From the NCBI RefSeq assembly GCF_013267595.1, contig NZ_CP054010.1, forward strand, positions 434,001-498,000: a stretch of DNA of 64,000 nucleotides. The letters run 5' to 3'. Below, one piece after another: positions 54,071 to 63,517 of this stretch (the first letter of the stretch is position 1; each line of letters opens with the position of its first letter). The stretch comes from Prevotella melaninogenica (GTDB lineage: Bacteria > Bacteroidota > Bacteroidia > Bacteroidales > Bacteroidaceae). The translations under genes and the position numbers were made by a program. The notes beneath the pieces are model-generated. The model was not told the DNA's origin and ran no database searches. It saw only the letters and a program-made list of their open reading frames with translations.

Positions 54071-54103
54071 AAACTATTGCTAAAATGAACACAAAAAGAC
54101 AAT

Positions 54104-55636
54104 CTATCTCTGCCACCACATTTGTGTTGCGTAATCATCAGGACCACCTAAAAGTTCGACAGCCTTGTCGTAATTACTGCGATTATTAATCTGTTGATTC
54201 TTATCAAAAGGTATTCTATTAGGCGTCAACAACGTATAACCATTTGTTGCCTGTGGTACAGAGAAGATACGAGGATAACCCGTACGACGAATTTCGTTCC
54301 ATGCTTCCTGTCCATTTGGGAACAAAGCAATCCACTTCTGCGTAATCAAACGCTCCATTTTCTCATCCATAGGCGCATTGTCGTCCCATTTTATGGTGAT
54401 CGTAGAAGCCTTTGCAGCCGCTCCACCAAAGCCACCTAAGGCATCTGCATAGTTAGCTTCTGTCGAGGTGTCATCCAACAAATAGTTTACAACACCATCT
54501 GCTCCCCATTGATTGAAAGACAATGTTACGCCTCGTTCATAATACTCCTTGGCAGTACCACCACCCATATTCCAACCACGCAAGACGCCTTCCGCCTTAC
54601 AAAATGCCATTTCCGATGCAGTGAGCCATAAACTTGGTGTCGTTTCTTGCACATTGACTGTTGAATAAAGACGCTTAGCAACAATGTTACTCCCTATCGC
54701 TGCTCCAGCCCGACAGCCAATATATTTACGCTGCCCTGCCGTCATAGGCTGTAGGAAATACATACTCATTCGTGGATCTTTATAGCCAGTCATATAGCTT
54801 TCAATGTCAGCACAGATACGACTGTCGCCCCATGAAACAGCAGTTGTCCACAAACCCGACTTATTATAACGAATAGCACAATTGTCCTCATTCCCTTCTA
54901 TGACACCATCTCTCACCGCTTGTTCAGCTAAAGAACGTGCCAACGTTGGTTCTACATTACTGATACGCACAGCAATGCGCAATTTAAGCGAATTAGCAAA
55001 CTTACGCCACTTATTGAAGTCACCCTTATATACGAGGTCGTATGGTGCAAAGACTATCATTTCCTTAGCCAGTTGCGTGTCAGATGAGATATAAGTAGTA
55101 GCCTCATTTAAGTCCTTTATCAGCTGTAAATAGATATCTCTCTGAGATGTATAAACCTCCGTATTATCTGCATTCATACTGAGTGGGAAAGATCCATAGA
55201 TATCTGTAAAGCGAAGGAAAGCCTGTGCACGCAGAATCAATGCCCACGCATAAGAAATATTCTTCTTACCATTCAGTTTGACAACCTCATCAAATGCAGA
55301 TACCATAGGAGGAGCATAAGAAGCAGGCCAAGCACACCAAGCATTGCTTGCATTAAAGAGTGTATGATTCTTTGGTAATTCCTTGGTGTAGGTGGTATAA
55401 CGCCCAAGATAATTACCAACGAAGTCTATCATTGTTTGATAAGCATTCTCCTGCTCTGGAAAAGCTACCCCCTGCATCTGAATCAAAAATGAACCGACAG
55501 CGTAGTTATCGCGCTTCAACTCCTCTGGCGATAGCTTACTGCCTGGTCGGTTAATATCAACGAATTCACCCGTACAGGAAGAAAAGACTGTCAGCAGACA
55601 GAAGAAGAAAAACAGTTTCTTTCTACTCAACTTCAT
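54104..55636 (-). CDS. SusD/RagB-like surface lipoprotein
   Basis: A 510-residue nutrient-binding lipoprotein that works as the lid of the SusC-like channel encoded upstream. The lipobox is VFSSC near residue 20. TPR-like helices include YAWALILRAQAFLRFTDIYGSFP, and the C-terminus has ITQKWIALFPNGQEAWNEIRRTGYPRI, typical of SusD-like proteins that include the SusD-like-2 type. The gene begins 4 bases after the susC stop codon. No glycosidase accompanies the pair, so the ligand may be a peptide or a glycan processed elsewhere. Confidence 0.9.
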   Translation of the reverse strand: MKLSRKKLFFFFCLLTVFSSCTGEFVDINRPGSKLSPEELKRDNYAVGSFLIQMQGVAFPEQENAYQTMIDFVGNYLGRYTTYTKELPKNHTLFNASNAWCAWPASYAPPMVSAFDEVVKLNGKKNISYAWALILRAQAFLRFTDIYGSFPLSMNADNTEVYTSQRDIYLQLIKDLNEATTYISSDTQLAKEMIVFAPYDLVYKGDFNKWRKFANSLKLRIAVRISNVEPTLARSLAEQAVRDGVIEGNEDNCAIRYNKSGLWTTAVSWGDSRICADIESYMTGYKDPRMSMYFLQPMTAGQRKYIGCRAGAAIGSNIVAKRLYSTVNVQETTPSLWLTASEMAFCKAEGVLRGWNMGGGTAKEYYERGVTLSFNQWGADGVVNYLLDDTSTEANYADALGGFGGAAAKASTITIKWDDNAPMDEKMERLITQKWIALFPNGQEAWNEIRRTGYPRIFSVPQATNGYTLLTPNRIPFDKNQQINNRSNYDKAVELLGGPDDYATQMWWQR

Positions 55637-55640
55637 AATC

Positions 55641-58600
55641 TTAGAGTTTTACGTTGATACTAAAGCCCAATGAGCGTTGACTGGGCTGCATGAAATAATC
55701 AAATCCTTGATAATAAATATCGGTTGAGGAAGTTGCCTCGGGGTCGAAAGGTGCCTTACAATATAGCATCAAGAGATTTCTTGCTGTCAAAGCCACAGAC
55801 ACCTTTGCACCACGAATCAGTTTATCGAAGGTATAACCCAAATAAAGCTCTTTGATTCGGGCGTTAGTAGCACTGTAGACATACTCATCCCAAATCGGAG
55901 TTTCTCCTCCGACAACTGTATAATACTTCTCCGTAGAAACCAACTGATTGCCAACTGAGACACCACCGTTATTTCTCAGTTCTGCAGTCTTCTTAGAAAC
56001 GCCATACGAATCCATAAAAGCTTGCGTCTGTGACACGCAGACACCACCTAAACGGGCTGTTATCAACATTCCAAGTTCTATTCCCTTCCATGAGAAATTA
56101 TTGCTCAAACCAAGTTGCGCCTTAGGTAAAACAGAACCAACTAACTTAGGTGAAGCTAACTCCATCTGCATCACCTGCCCATCGGTATTGAGCAAAACAT
56201 TCCCTTGTGCATCACGCTTAAAATCGGTGAATGTATAGAGATCCCCCATCGTACCACCTTGCATCAATATCACCTCACAACCATTCAGACCTCCTTGACG
56301 CAATGTCTCGTTAGGATTATCAAGTAATCTAACAACCCGGTTACGGTTTGTACTATAAGTCATATTGGTTGACCAACGAAGATTACTCCACTTCTTGTTA
56401 TAGCCAATGCTCAATTCTAAACCTCGATTCTGCACATCTCCTGCTTGAATATACTCACGATTAAACGCCCCACCAAGTGTAATAGAACGAAGGAAGGTTT
56501 GATTCTTCGTGTCAGATTGGTACAACGTGAACTTTACAGACATAGCTTCTTTAAACAGATGTGCCGTCATTCCTGCTTCCCAAGAGTTCGTGCGCTCTGG
56601 ATAGAAGTTGTCTGGAAACTTATAAGTAACCGTATGGTAAGTACCAGTAGAAGGAATATACTCATAACGCCAAGCAGAGGAAATATTAGGAGAAATGGCA
56701 GAACCCACTGATGCCCATGAGGTACGGAACTTCAAGAAGTCAATGAACTTCGGCAATTTGAGCATCTTTGAGAGAATAGCCGACATACCCACAGAAGGAT
56801 AGAAGAAGGACTGTTGGGCTGTATTACTAAGTGAAGAGTCCCAGTCGTTACGCCCTGTCACTGTCAGATAAACACGTTCTTGCCAGCCTAACTCCACACT
56901 CCCAAGTACGGAATGAATTGCATGACGCGTGATATCAAAGATTGGACGGTTATCTCCCGACACTCTATTATAATCTATTCCATTAGGAGTAAAGATATTT
57001 GAAGGCGCTTTTAAACCTCCTTGAAAGCCTGACACGTCATAGGATGTATGTGAGAAAGCAGTACCAACGTTTGCTACCAGCGAGAGAGTACCACACCGTT
57101 TAGTAACGTCAGCCATAACATCTGCATAGAAAGAACGGTCATTTATCTTGCAATAACTATAATATCCATAAGGCGAATGAGCGAAAATATCAAGCGTTGA
57201 AGCGTATCGTTTGTCTTCCAATCTATTAACAGCTTCATCCCAACGAAGTCTTCCTTCAAGGGCAAACCAATTCGTAAGATGATACTTCACACCAAGGTCT
57301 GTAAGGTATCTGTTACGCTTTGTTGTCTTCAACATACGGTTCGTAACCCAATAAGGGTTTTGCATCTTCAAGTCGTCTCCATAGCTCCAATTCTGCAAAT
57401 TGATATTGCGTGCTACGTCATAAGACTCAAACTCCTTAATAGCATCAAAACTTTCTCCACGTGGAAAGAGATAGACAGAAGTCAGTGGATTAAAGTATTG
57501 TCCCTGTGCCAACATATTCTTATCATTTTCTCTGACAAACTTAAAAGAAAAAGTAAGCCTTAGCTTGTCCTGTAATGCCGAGAATACATTCTTAAATGTG
57601 AGATTATAACGTTCAAAATCATTGTTCGGAATGATACCACGCACAGTAGACGAACCCAAAGAAAGATAGACTTGATTGCGCTCTGTACCTGACATCACTG
57701 TCGCATTATTCGTAAAGTTGACTCCTGTACGGAAGAAATCCTTTGGAGTGTAACCACCAGTACCCGACGTATTCTTCGTTCCCCATGACTTCATCTCATT
57801 GGTACGATTGCCGTATTCATTCTGGAAATCAGGTAAGACGAAGGGAGAAAGGAACTGTGTACTTGTAGAAAACTCCACCAATGTCTTCCCCACTCGACCC
57901 GATTTTGTCTTAATCATCACAGCCCCCTGCGCTGCGGCTGATCCATAGAGGGCTGCTGCAGCAGCACCACTAAGCACCGACACACTCTCAATATCATCAG
58001 GATTAATATCTGAAATACCCTCTGCACCAGGCTGTATCGAATAGATGCCCCCCTTCACATCATCATTACTACGATTGTTAATAGGAATACCATCGACCAC
58101 ATAAAGCGGTTGATTGCTCTGCGCTAAAGACTTCGGACCACGCATTACCACACGTGCTGCACCCCCCATTCCTGCTGCAGACTCATTAACAGAGATACCA
58201 GCCATCCTACCCGCCAAGGCATTAGCAATGTTAGTTGTCTTCACCTTGTTCAACTCGTCACCATCCATCTGCTTGACATTATAGTTCAAAGCCGTACCCG
58301 AACGGCTGATACCCAAAGCTGTTACAAAGACTGCCTCTAACTCATAGGGACTCTCCTTCAACACAAACAACTGATTATTTCTATTCTCTATACGCTTTTC
58401 TATCGCATCAAAACCGATACAAGAAATAATCAAAATAGGGTTAGGTGTTTCTGATTTTAGGACAAATTTACCCTCTAAATCAGACATCGCACGTACCTTA
58501 GAACTACCCTTTACCATGATGGTTGCACCAATAAGCGGATTACCCTCTACATCTTGCACCTGCCCATTAAAGGTATAGAGCGTTGGCGCAACAGGCTCCT

Positions 58601-58979
58601 CTCTCTTACGTTGTTGGTAAGCAGCTTCCGTACTATTCGTATATCTATTTTTTATAGCTGGTTTCTCCTTCTTCAGATAGATAATATTATCGATGATTTT
58701 ATAAGTTATCCCCGTATTTTCAAAGAGTCTATTCAAGACAAAATCAATCGGTAAATTACTTATAGAAACAGCATTAACCTTCTGTTTCCCAAGCGCATCA
58801 TCATAGAAAAAACGATACTTAGTTTTCGACTTAATTCGTTGTATAACAGTCTTTAAATCAGTTTGGTTTGTTGTTAGTGATACCTGTGCAGAAACACTAT
58901 GTACACCTATCATCAAAAGAAAGGCACACATAAACGTTCTGAGGGAAAGTAATACTTTCAGACGACCATCTATCACCAT
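55641..58979 (-). CDS. SusC/RagA-type TonB-dependent receptor with an STN signalling domain
   Basis: An 1112-residue outer-membrane importer. A signal peptide ends near residue 31 (HSVSAQ). An STN (secretin/TonB N-terminal) domain covers about 33-103 (DLKTVIQRIKSKTKYRFFYDD). A carboxypeptidase-like domain follows (about 133-215, VQDVEGNPLIGATIMVKG), then the plug with RMAGISVNESAAGMGGA and the SusC signature PLYVVDGIPINNRS, then the barrel. An STN domain is the part that contacts a FecR-type anti-sigma factor, and such a gene pair lies just across the divergent promoter region. Full length. Confidence 0.94.
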   Translation of the reverse strand: MVIDGRLKVLLSLRTFMCAFLLMIGVHSVSAQVSLTTNQTDLKTVIQRIKSKTKYRFFYDDALGKQKVNAVSISNLPIDFVLNRLFENTGITYKIIDNIIYLKKEKPAIKNRYTNSTEAAYQQRKREEPVAPTLYTFNGQVQDVEGNPLIGATIMVKGSSKVRAMSDLEGKFVLKSETPNPILIISCIGFDAIEKRIENRNNQLFVLKESPYELEAVFVTALGISRSGTALNYNVKQMDGDELNKVKTTNIANALAGRMAGISVNESAAGMGGAARVVMRGPKSLAQSNQPLYVVDGIPINNRSNDDVKGGIYSIQPGAEGISDINPDDIESVSVLSGAAAAALYGSAAAQGAVMIKTKSGRVGKTLVEFSTSTQFLSPFVLPDFQNEYGNRTNEMKSWGTKNTSGTGGYTPKDFFRTGVNFTNNATVMSGTERNQVYLSLGSSTVRGIIPNNDFERYNLTFKNVFSALQDKLRLTFSFKFVRENDKNMLAQGQYFNPLTSVYLFPRGESFDAIKEFESYDVARNINLQNWSYGDDLKMQNPYWVTNRMLKTTKRNRYLTDLGVKYHLTNWFALEGRLRWDEAVNRLEDKRYASTLDIFAHSPYGYYSYCKINDRSFYADVMADVTKRCGTLSLVANVGTAFSHTSYDVSGFQGGLKAPSNIFTPNGIDYNRVSGDNRPIFDITRHAIHSVLGSVELGWQERVYLTVTGRNDWDSSLSNTAQQSFFYPSVGMSAILSKMLKLPKFIDFLKFRTSWASVGSAISPNISSAWRYEYIPSTGTYHTVTYKFPDNFYPERTNSWEAGMTAHLFKEAMSVKFTLYQSDTKNQTFLRSITLGGAFNREYIQAGDVQNRGLELSIGYNKKWSNLRWSTNMTYSTNRNRVVRLLDNPNETLRQGGLNGCEVILMQGGTMGDLYTFTDFKRDAQGNVLLNTDGQVMQMELASPKLVGSVLPKAQLGLSNNFSWKGIELGMLITARLGGVCVSQTQAFMDSYGVSKKTAELRNNGGVSVGNQLVSTEKYYTVVGGETPIWDEYVYSATNARIKELYLGYTFDKLIRGAKVSVALTARNLLMLYCKAPFDPEATSSTDIYYQGFDYFMQPSQRSLGFSINVKL

Positions 58980-59040
58980 GGAATCAGTTTAAATAGTATT
59001 ATTCTTACAATACACTAACAAAACATTGAGTTTACATACA

Positions 59041-59048
59041 CAAAGATA
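59041..59048 (-). promoter_or_regulatory. -7 box of susC-susD
   Basis: Minus-strand TATCTTTG followed by T. The leader would be about 55 bases. The housekeeping-type box suggests that some expression does not depend on the ECF factor. Confidence 0.5.
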
Positions 59049-59134
59049 GTCAATTATCTTTATTTAATAAAGATGCCTCATACCCATTTCACATAAATTA
59101 ACCCCTTCATTCCTCTTTACAAGTATAAAAAGTG

Positions 59135-59142
59135 TATCTTTG
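59135..59142 (+). promoter_or_regulatory. -7 box of the ECF sigma factor gene
   Basis: TATCTTTG followed by T. The leader would be about 90 bases. Confidence 0.55.
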
Positions 59143-59236
59143 TTCATAAATATTGAAATTCTCCTGCTAACAACATTGCAAAAAATAAAGTTGTAGATAG
59201 GATAGAACCATAGTAAGCAGGATTAAAGAATAAACA

Positions 59237-59761
59237 ATGACATTACCAGAACAAAGGTTCCGACAGATATTTAGGGCATTATATCCCTCCCTCTCCTTCT
59301 ATGCTACTCGTCTTGTACAAGACGATGAGGCAGAGGATATCGTACAGGAAGCTTTCATGGAGTTATGGAAACGAAAAGAAGACATTGAAGACGAGAGCCA
59401 TATCAAGGCTTTCCTCTATCGTATTGTCTATACTCGTGCGCTCAATATCATTAAGCACCGCACCGTTGTCAATAACCATGCTGACAGCGTGAAGAAAGTA
59501 ACTCAGTTCAAGTTAGACTATTATGACCCAGAGGCTAACGACGTAATGGGCTACATAGAAGGACTGGAAACAAGAAAGCAAATCAACGATGCCATCAGCG
59601 AACTTCCTGCTAAATGTCGTGAAGTTTTCATACTGAGTTATCAGCACGATAAGAAAAACAAGGAGATTGCAGAGCAGTTAGGAATCTCGATTCGCACTGT
59701 TGAGGTACATTTATACAAGGCTTTGAAGACTTTAAGAACAAGGTTAAAGCGACATACTTAA
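59237..59761 (+). CDS. ECF-type RNA polymerase sigma-70 factor
   Basis: A 174-residue ECF sigma factor of the type expanded in Bacteroidota. Region 2 is FYATRLVQDDEAEDIVQEAFMELWKRK, and region 4 is AISELPAKCREVFILSYQHDKKNKEIAEQLGISIRTVEVHLYKAL. There is no extra C-terminal domain. It is divergent from susC and followed, after a long gap holding a family A repeat, by the anti-sigma gene. It probably drives the susC-susD pair when the receptor signals through FecR. Confidence 0.93.
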   Translation: MTLPEQRFRQIFRALYPSLSFYATRLVQDDEAEDIVQEAFMELWKRKEDIEDESHIKAFLYRIVYTRALNIIKHRTVVNNHADSVKKVTQFKLDYYDPEANDVMGYIEGLETRKQINDAISELPAKCREVFILSYQHDKKNKEIAEQLGISIRTVEVHLYKALKTLRTRLKRHT

Positions 59762-59849
59762 GGACTTTTCAAAGAAAAAGTATGTGGCAAGAAATTTATA
59801 GTGGTTATAAGTGGCATCTCTTAAAAGTTTAAACACAAAAAATAGACCT

Positions 59850-60245
59850 TATACTCCAAACCTCAAAACACCAAGCTTTGTCCTAATTTTTCACATATTG
59901 CTTTTATAAAGACCACAAAATGGCTTGCAATTAACGCCCTTTAGGCTTGCAAAAGGTGCCCTTTTGAGCTCTTACTAACGCCCTTTTGAAGTCCAATTAA
60001 CCACCTTTTAAAATCCTTATTTACAACTATCTGATAGTAAACAACTTACAAATGCACTAAAATAAATCACTTTTATGCCATTTTTCTACCTTTTCTTCGA
60101 ATATTTTGTCAATATATTTCCTTGCTTTTTTGAGATAAATCCCCCACGGAGATATGAGGCTAATAGTGCTTTTATTTAAAGACACGTAGCCCACAGAGGC
60201 ATCGATGGTGTAAGAAGTAAAGGAATATAACAACAATATTTATTG
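59850..60245 (+). repeat. Family A repeat, long form, copy A6, between sigma and anti-sigma genes
   Basis: TTTT blocks begin at 59940, 59962, 59984 and 60006, all 22 bp apart. Similarity to copy A3 runs from about 59855 (CAAACCTCAAA) to about 60235 (GGCATCGATGGTGTAAGAAG), nearly 390 bases, with the same order of short motifs. It separates two genes that usually adjoin. Confidence 0.85.
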
Positions 60246-60440
60246 AGAAGAATACACCATCAACCCTTAGTTAGCAATGTAAACACATTATATAATCTGA
60301 TGATATATCAATCTTTATAACATTTTTTATTAATTCCTATTACGTAAAAAGACGAATTAGGTTGTTATAAGAAATGAGTAGCAGGAAAACTGCTGACTAA
60401 AATATTAAAATACAATACGCCTCAGTTGAAACAAAACAGA

Positions 60441-61418
60441 ATGAGTGAAATAAATAACAAGACCATTAAAGACTATCTTATTGGCAAAGCAACAGCCAAG
60501 GAGATGGAGCAGCTGGCTGAATGGCTGGCAGTCTCGGAGGAAAACCAAAAGGAATTCTTCGAGATGGAGTTGGCTTTCCATTTAGGAAAGAACAACTCGT
60601 TTGCTACATCTAAGAAAATTGAAGAAGCAGAGACTAAACTATTTGACCAAATCACTGAATACGAAGAACAGAACAGAAATAAGAATAAACTTTATTTTCT
60701 CCGCTATGCTGCAGCAATTATTGTTGCCGTATTACTGATTGGAGGAGGACTCTTTGCCTATCTTCACCAGTCTGCAGAAACGATTACTATTGCAGCGATG
60801 AACGAGGTAAAGAAAGTCGTTTTACCTGATAATTCTACCGTATGGCTCAACAAGGGAGCTACAATTAGTTATGCAGATAACTTTGAGGGCGACGAGCGTA
60901 AGGTAAACTTAAAGGGCGAAGCATTGTTCCACGTAACAAAGAACGCTGCAAAACCATTCATTGTAAACAGTGATGGAGCATCAGCAAAGGTATTGGGAAC
61001 AACCTTCAACTTTAAAGATCAAGCTACTGATGGAAAAGAAGTTATCAGTTTGATAGAAGGTAGATTGGAAGTAACAGGACTGAACGGAGAAGGAAAGGTT
61101 GTCCTTCATCCTAACCAAAAGGCTACTGTCAGCAAGGATTCCAAGACCATTAAGACAGAAAACAGTTATGCACTTGCCGACGCTGTATGGCGTGACGACA
61201 TAATCCCATTTAACAATATGCGAATCAATGAGATTGCCAAAATCCTTGAGCAGCTCTACGATTACAAGATTATTGTTGACGCTAAGTTAGACCACACAAA
61301 AACTTACACAGGTGTAATCAAGAGAAACAAGGATATAAGAAATGTCTTAGACGGACTTTCTTATACCATCTCTTTCCACTACACCATCCACGACAAAGAG
61401 ATAACCCTCTCAGAATAA
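60441..61418 (+). CDS. FecR-family anti-sigma factor
   Basis: A 325-residue inner-membrane protein. The start at 60441 (MSEINNKTIKDYL) is an ATG. A TTG five codons earlier is less likely. The cytoplasmic anti-sigma domain fills about 1-85, a membrane helix about 88-110 (YAAAIIVAVLLIGGGLFAYL), the periplasmic FecR domain about 120-240 (VVLPDNSTVWLNKGATISY, GEALFHVTK), and a DUF4974-like C-terminal domain the rest (IPFNNMRINEIAKILEQLYDYKI). It should hold the sigma factor until the STN domain of the SusC-like receptor engages it. Confidence 0.92.
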   Translation: MSEINNKTIKDYLIGKATAKEMEQLAEWLAVSEENQKEFFEMELAFHLGKNNSFATSKKIEEAETKLFDQITEYEEQNRNKNKLYFLRYAAAIIVAVLLIGGGLFAYLHQSAETITIAAMNEVKKVVLPDNSTVWLNKGATISYADNFEGDERKVNLKGEALFHVTKNAAKPFIVNSDGASAKVLGTTFNFKDQATDGKEVISLIEGRLEVTGLNGEGKVVLHPNQKATVSKDSKTIKTENSYALADAVWRDDIIPFNNMRINEIAKILEQLYDYKIIVDAKLDHTKTYTGVIKRNKDIRNVLDGLSYTISFHYTIHDKEITLSE

Positions 61419-61569
61419 GTTTCTGAGAGAGCTATCTTTTTGCCACGAAACGGCTAAATCAGTTTCTTAAATTTTGGAAAAGCTATAAAATGAGAAGAGA
61501 CTATATAACTCGTTTCTAACGACAACTCAACTCTACTTCAATAACAAATTAAAATGTTATTAGCGGTCA

Positions 61570-61624
61570 GCACCATTGGTGCTTACCATCCGCACGACAT
61601 GTGTTAGGCATCAACACATCGGTT
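61570..61624. repeat. Family B alternating-palindrome array, copy B5
   Basis: Blocks CACCATTGGTG (61570), CACGACATGTG (61592) and the partial CACATCGGTTG (61614) start every 22 bp. Spacers are CTTACCATCCG and TTAGGCATCAA. It lies between convergent genes. Confidence 0.88.
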
Positions 61625-61728
61625 GAAGATAAAGAGAAAGGGGCATTATGGTCGTTATAATGAAGATAGTAAGACGCTAATAGCTTTCCAAGATGAGAAA
61701 GATTTAATCAAACGACACTATAAAAAGA

Positions 61729-61771
61729 ATTATTTACGTGAGAAAGTAATATCTATTCTCACGTAAATAAT
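61729..61771. terminator. Perfect 16-bp palindrome, probable bidirectional terminator (family C-like)
   Basis: ATTATTTACGTGAGAA (61729-61744) pairs perfectly with 61756-61771 around an 11-base loop. The TTTACGTGA core links it to family C. It lies between fecR and the convergent small gene. Confidence 0.75.
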
Positions 61772-61786
61772 TCAATAATAGGATTT

Positions 61787-61942
61787 CTAAAGGACGTGTG
61801 AACCAGTCAAAGCCCAATAAGCAAAAGCAAGAATTGCAAGCGTAATGATGATGCGGAAGATACAACCTGTTATCTTCTTAATCAGAATAAGACCGATAAC
61901 TAATACGGCAAGGAGGGCTATAAAATATTGTAAGTTCTCCAT
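61787..61942 (-). CDS. Small hydrophobic membrane protein (51 residues)
   Basis: An open frame of 51 codons, ATG at 61942 and TAG at 61787. It reads MENLQYFIALLAVLVIGLIL, then IKKITGC, IFRIIITLAILAFAYWAL, TGSHVL. Two membrane helices (about 6-20 and 28-45) are joined by a short basic loop. It begins 11 bases after the stop codon of the RluA-type gene on the same strand, so it is likely co-transcribed. Such small proteins are often missed by gene callers. No function can be assigned. Confidence 0.7.
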   Translation of the reverse strand: MENLQYFIALLAVLVIGLILIKKITGCIFRIIITLAILAFAYWALTGSHVL

Positions 61943-61953
61943 TCAAGAATGCT

Positions 61954-62844
61954 TTATTTGAATAAATGTCTGAATACAGCAGGTATTGGTGTCTCAAACT
62001 CCATACGCTGGTGTGTAACAGGATGATGAAAACAGAGTACGTATGCATGTAGACAAAGACGATGAAGTGGGTCATCACCATTACCATACTTTATGTCACC
62101 GCAGACAGGATGCCCCATATCGGCTGAATGTACACGAATCTGATTCTTACGACCTGTCTCTAACTGATACTCAACAAGGCTGTGAGCTACCGTACGATCA
62201 AGCACATGAAAATGTGTAACGGCATATTTTCCACCATTATCCACTGGCGAGCTATAGGTTACGTATGACTTATTATCCTTTAGCCAATTGGCAATCGTAC
62301 CTTCATCATGCTCCATCTCACCACTTACTACAGCTACATAACGACGATCATAAACGATATTATGCCAGTCATGCTCAAGTAACTGCTCCGTCTGTATGTC
62401 CTTAGCATAAATCATCAGTCCTGATGTATCACGGTCAAGTCGATGGACAACATGTGCCGTACACTTCTGCTTTGTCTTACGGAAATAATCGTCAAGAACA
62501 GTCTTCACATTCAATGAAGAATGGCCAGCAGCCATTGAAAGAATACCAATATTCTTTTCAATCACTACCAAAAATCTGTCTTCATAGACGATCTTCACAT
62601 AGCGACTACGGAAGAGATCGTTCTTCTTGCTCTTGCTAACAGATATCTTGTCGCCAGCCTTCAGTGGATGGTCAAACTGTGTAACGCACTTACCATTCAC
62701 CTTGATACCACGATTCTGTAGCGTTGCCTTAACCTTACTCTTACTCTCATTCAGGTTAGCCAACAACCATTCAAGCAATGGAGCGGGGGCCGTCACCTTA
62801 TAATGCTTATATTTTTCTTCTGTATATGGGTTCTTTCTTATCAT
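61954..62844 (-). CDS. RluA-family RNA pseudouridine synthase
   Basis: A 296-residue enzyme that isomerises uridines in rRNA or tRNA. The start at 62844 (MIRKNPYTEEKYK) is preferred to one five codons upstream, because a -7 box lies in between. An S4-like RNA-binding domain covers about 20-80 (LLEWLLANLNESKSKVKATL). The catalytic motif is VHRLDRDTSGLMIYAK with the essential aspartate. YQLETGRKNQIRVHSADMGHPV is the usual downstream motif. The target site cannot be read from sequence. Confidence 0.92.
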   Translation of the reverse strand: MIRKNPYTEEKYKHYKVTAPAPLLEWLLANLNESKSKVKATLQNRGIKVNGKCVTQFDHPLKAGDKISVSKSKKNDLFRSRYVKIVYEDRFLVVIEKNIGILSMAAGHSSLNVKTVLDDYFRKTKQKCTAHVVHRLDRDTSGLMIYAKDIQTEQLLEHDWHNIVYDRRYVAVVSGEMEHDEGTIANWLKDNKSYVTYSSPVDNGGKYAVTHFHVLDRTVAHSLVEYQLETGRKNQIRVHSADMGHPVCGDIKYGNGDDPLHRLCLHAYVLCFHHPVTHQRMEFETPIPAVFRHLFK

Positions 62845-62848
62845 ACTA

Positions 62849-62856
62849 CAAAAGTA
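62849..62856 (-). promoter_or_regulatory. -7 box of the pseudouridine synthase gene
   Basis: Minus-strand TACTTTTG followed by T. It lies so near the ATG at 62844 that the mRNA may have almost no leader. Confidence 0.45.
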
Positions 62857-62978
62857 CAAAGAAATAATGATTAAAACTATTACACACCTAATAAATCATC
62901 CGAATGGCCTACGACTGAGATAAAACAGCTAATATATTGCTTTCCTATAATAAGATTGTCAATACGCTCAATGCCGTT

Positions 62979-63512
62979 TTAGAACATCTTGACCCACTCA
63001 CGAAAGCGTACAACACCTTCTTCGCCAAACTTGGAAAGACTTGCTATTGCTTGCTCTATCGTCTTCTCTTCATCAAGATGAGACTTAGAAAAGAACTTAT
63101 CAGCATAACAAATTACCTTCTCTTCCATGGTTTCAGGGAGGAAGTCTTGCTGAGGAAGTGGCAGCTTTTGTGCAATGATTTGGCTACGAGTGATACCCGC
63201 TCCAGTATGACGTTCACAAACGCGAGCATGTCGAGGGAAGCCTTCTGCACGCAACATCTCTGCACCAATACGACCATGACAGATATAAGGCTCAGTGCCG
63301 AAACATTGTATGCCTGAGGCATTGCAACGTACGATACCTATATCATGTAGCATTGCAGCTTCCTCAATGAACTGTCTGTCAAGCGATAACTCTGGATGAC
63401 AATCAGCAATAGCAAGTGCTTTATCCGCTACAGCACGACTATGAACAAGAAGGATATGACGTAGTTCGTTATCCTCGGGATAGTATTTATTGATAATTAC
63501 TTGGTAATCCAT
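62979..63512 (-). CDS. HD-domain phosphohydrolase
   Basis: A 177-residue metal-dependent hydrolase of the HD superfamily. The first histidine is in HILLVHSRAVADKALAIA, the HD pair in EEAAMLHDIGIVRCNA, and later metal ligands in CHGRIGAEMLR and CERHTGAGIT. ADKFFSKSH supplies the last aspartate. Small HD proteins of this kind hydrolyse nucleotides or phosphates, and the substrate is unknown here. It starts just after a terminator that ends the upstream carboxylase gene. Confidence 0.85.
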   Translation of the reverse strand: MDYQVIINKYYPEDNELRHILLVHSRAVADKALAIADCHPELSLDRQFIEEAAMLHDIGIVRCNASGIQCFGTEPYICHGRIGAEMLRAEGFPRHARVCERHTGAGITRSQIIAQKLPLPQQDFLPETMEEKVICYADKFFSKSHLDEEKTIEQAIASLSKFGEEGVVRFREWVKMF

Positions 63513-63517
63513 ATCAC

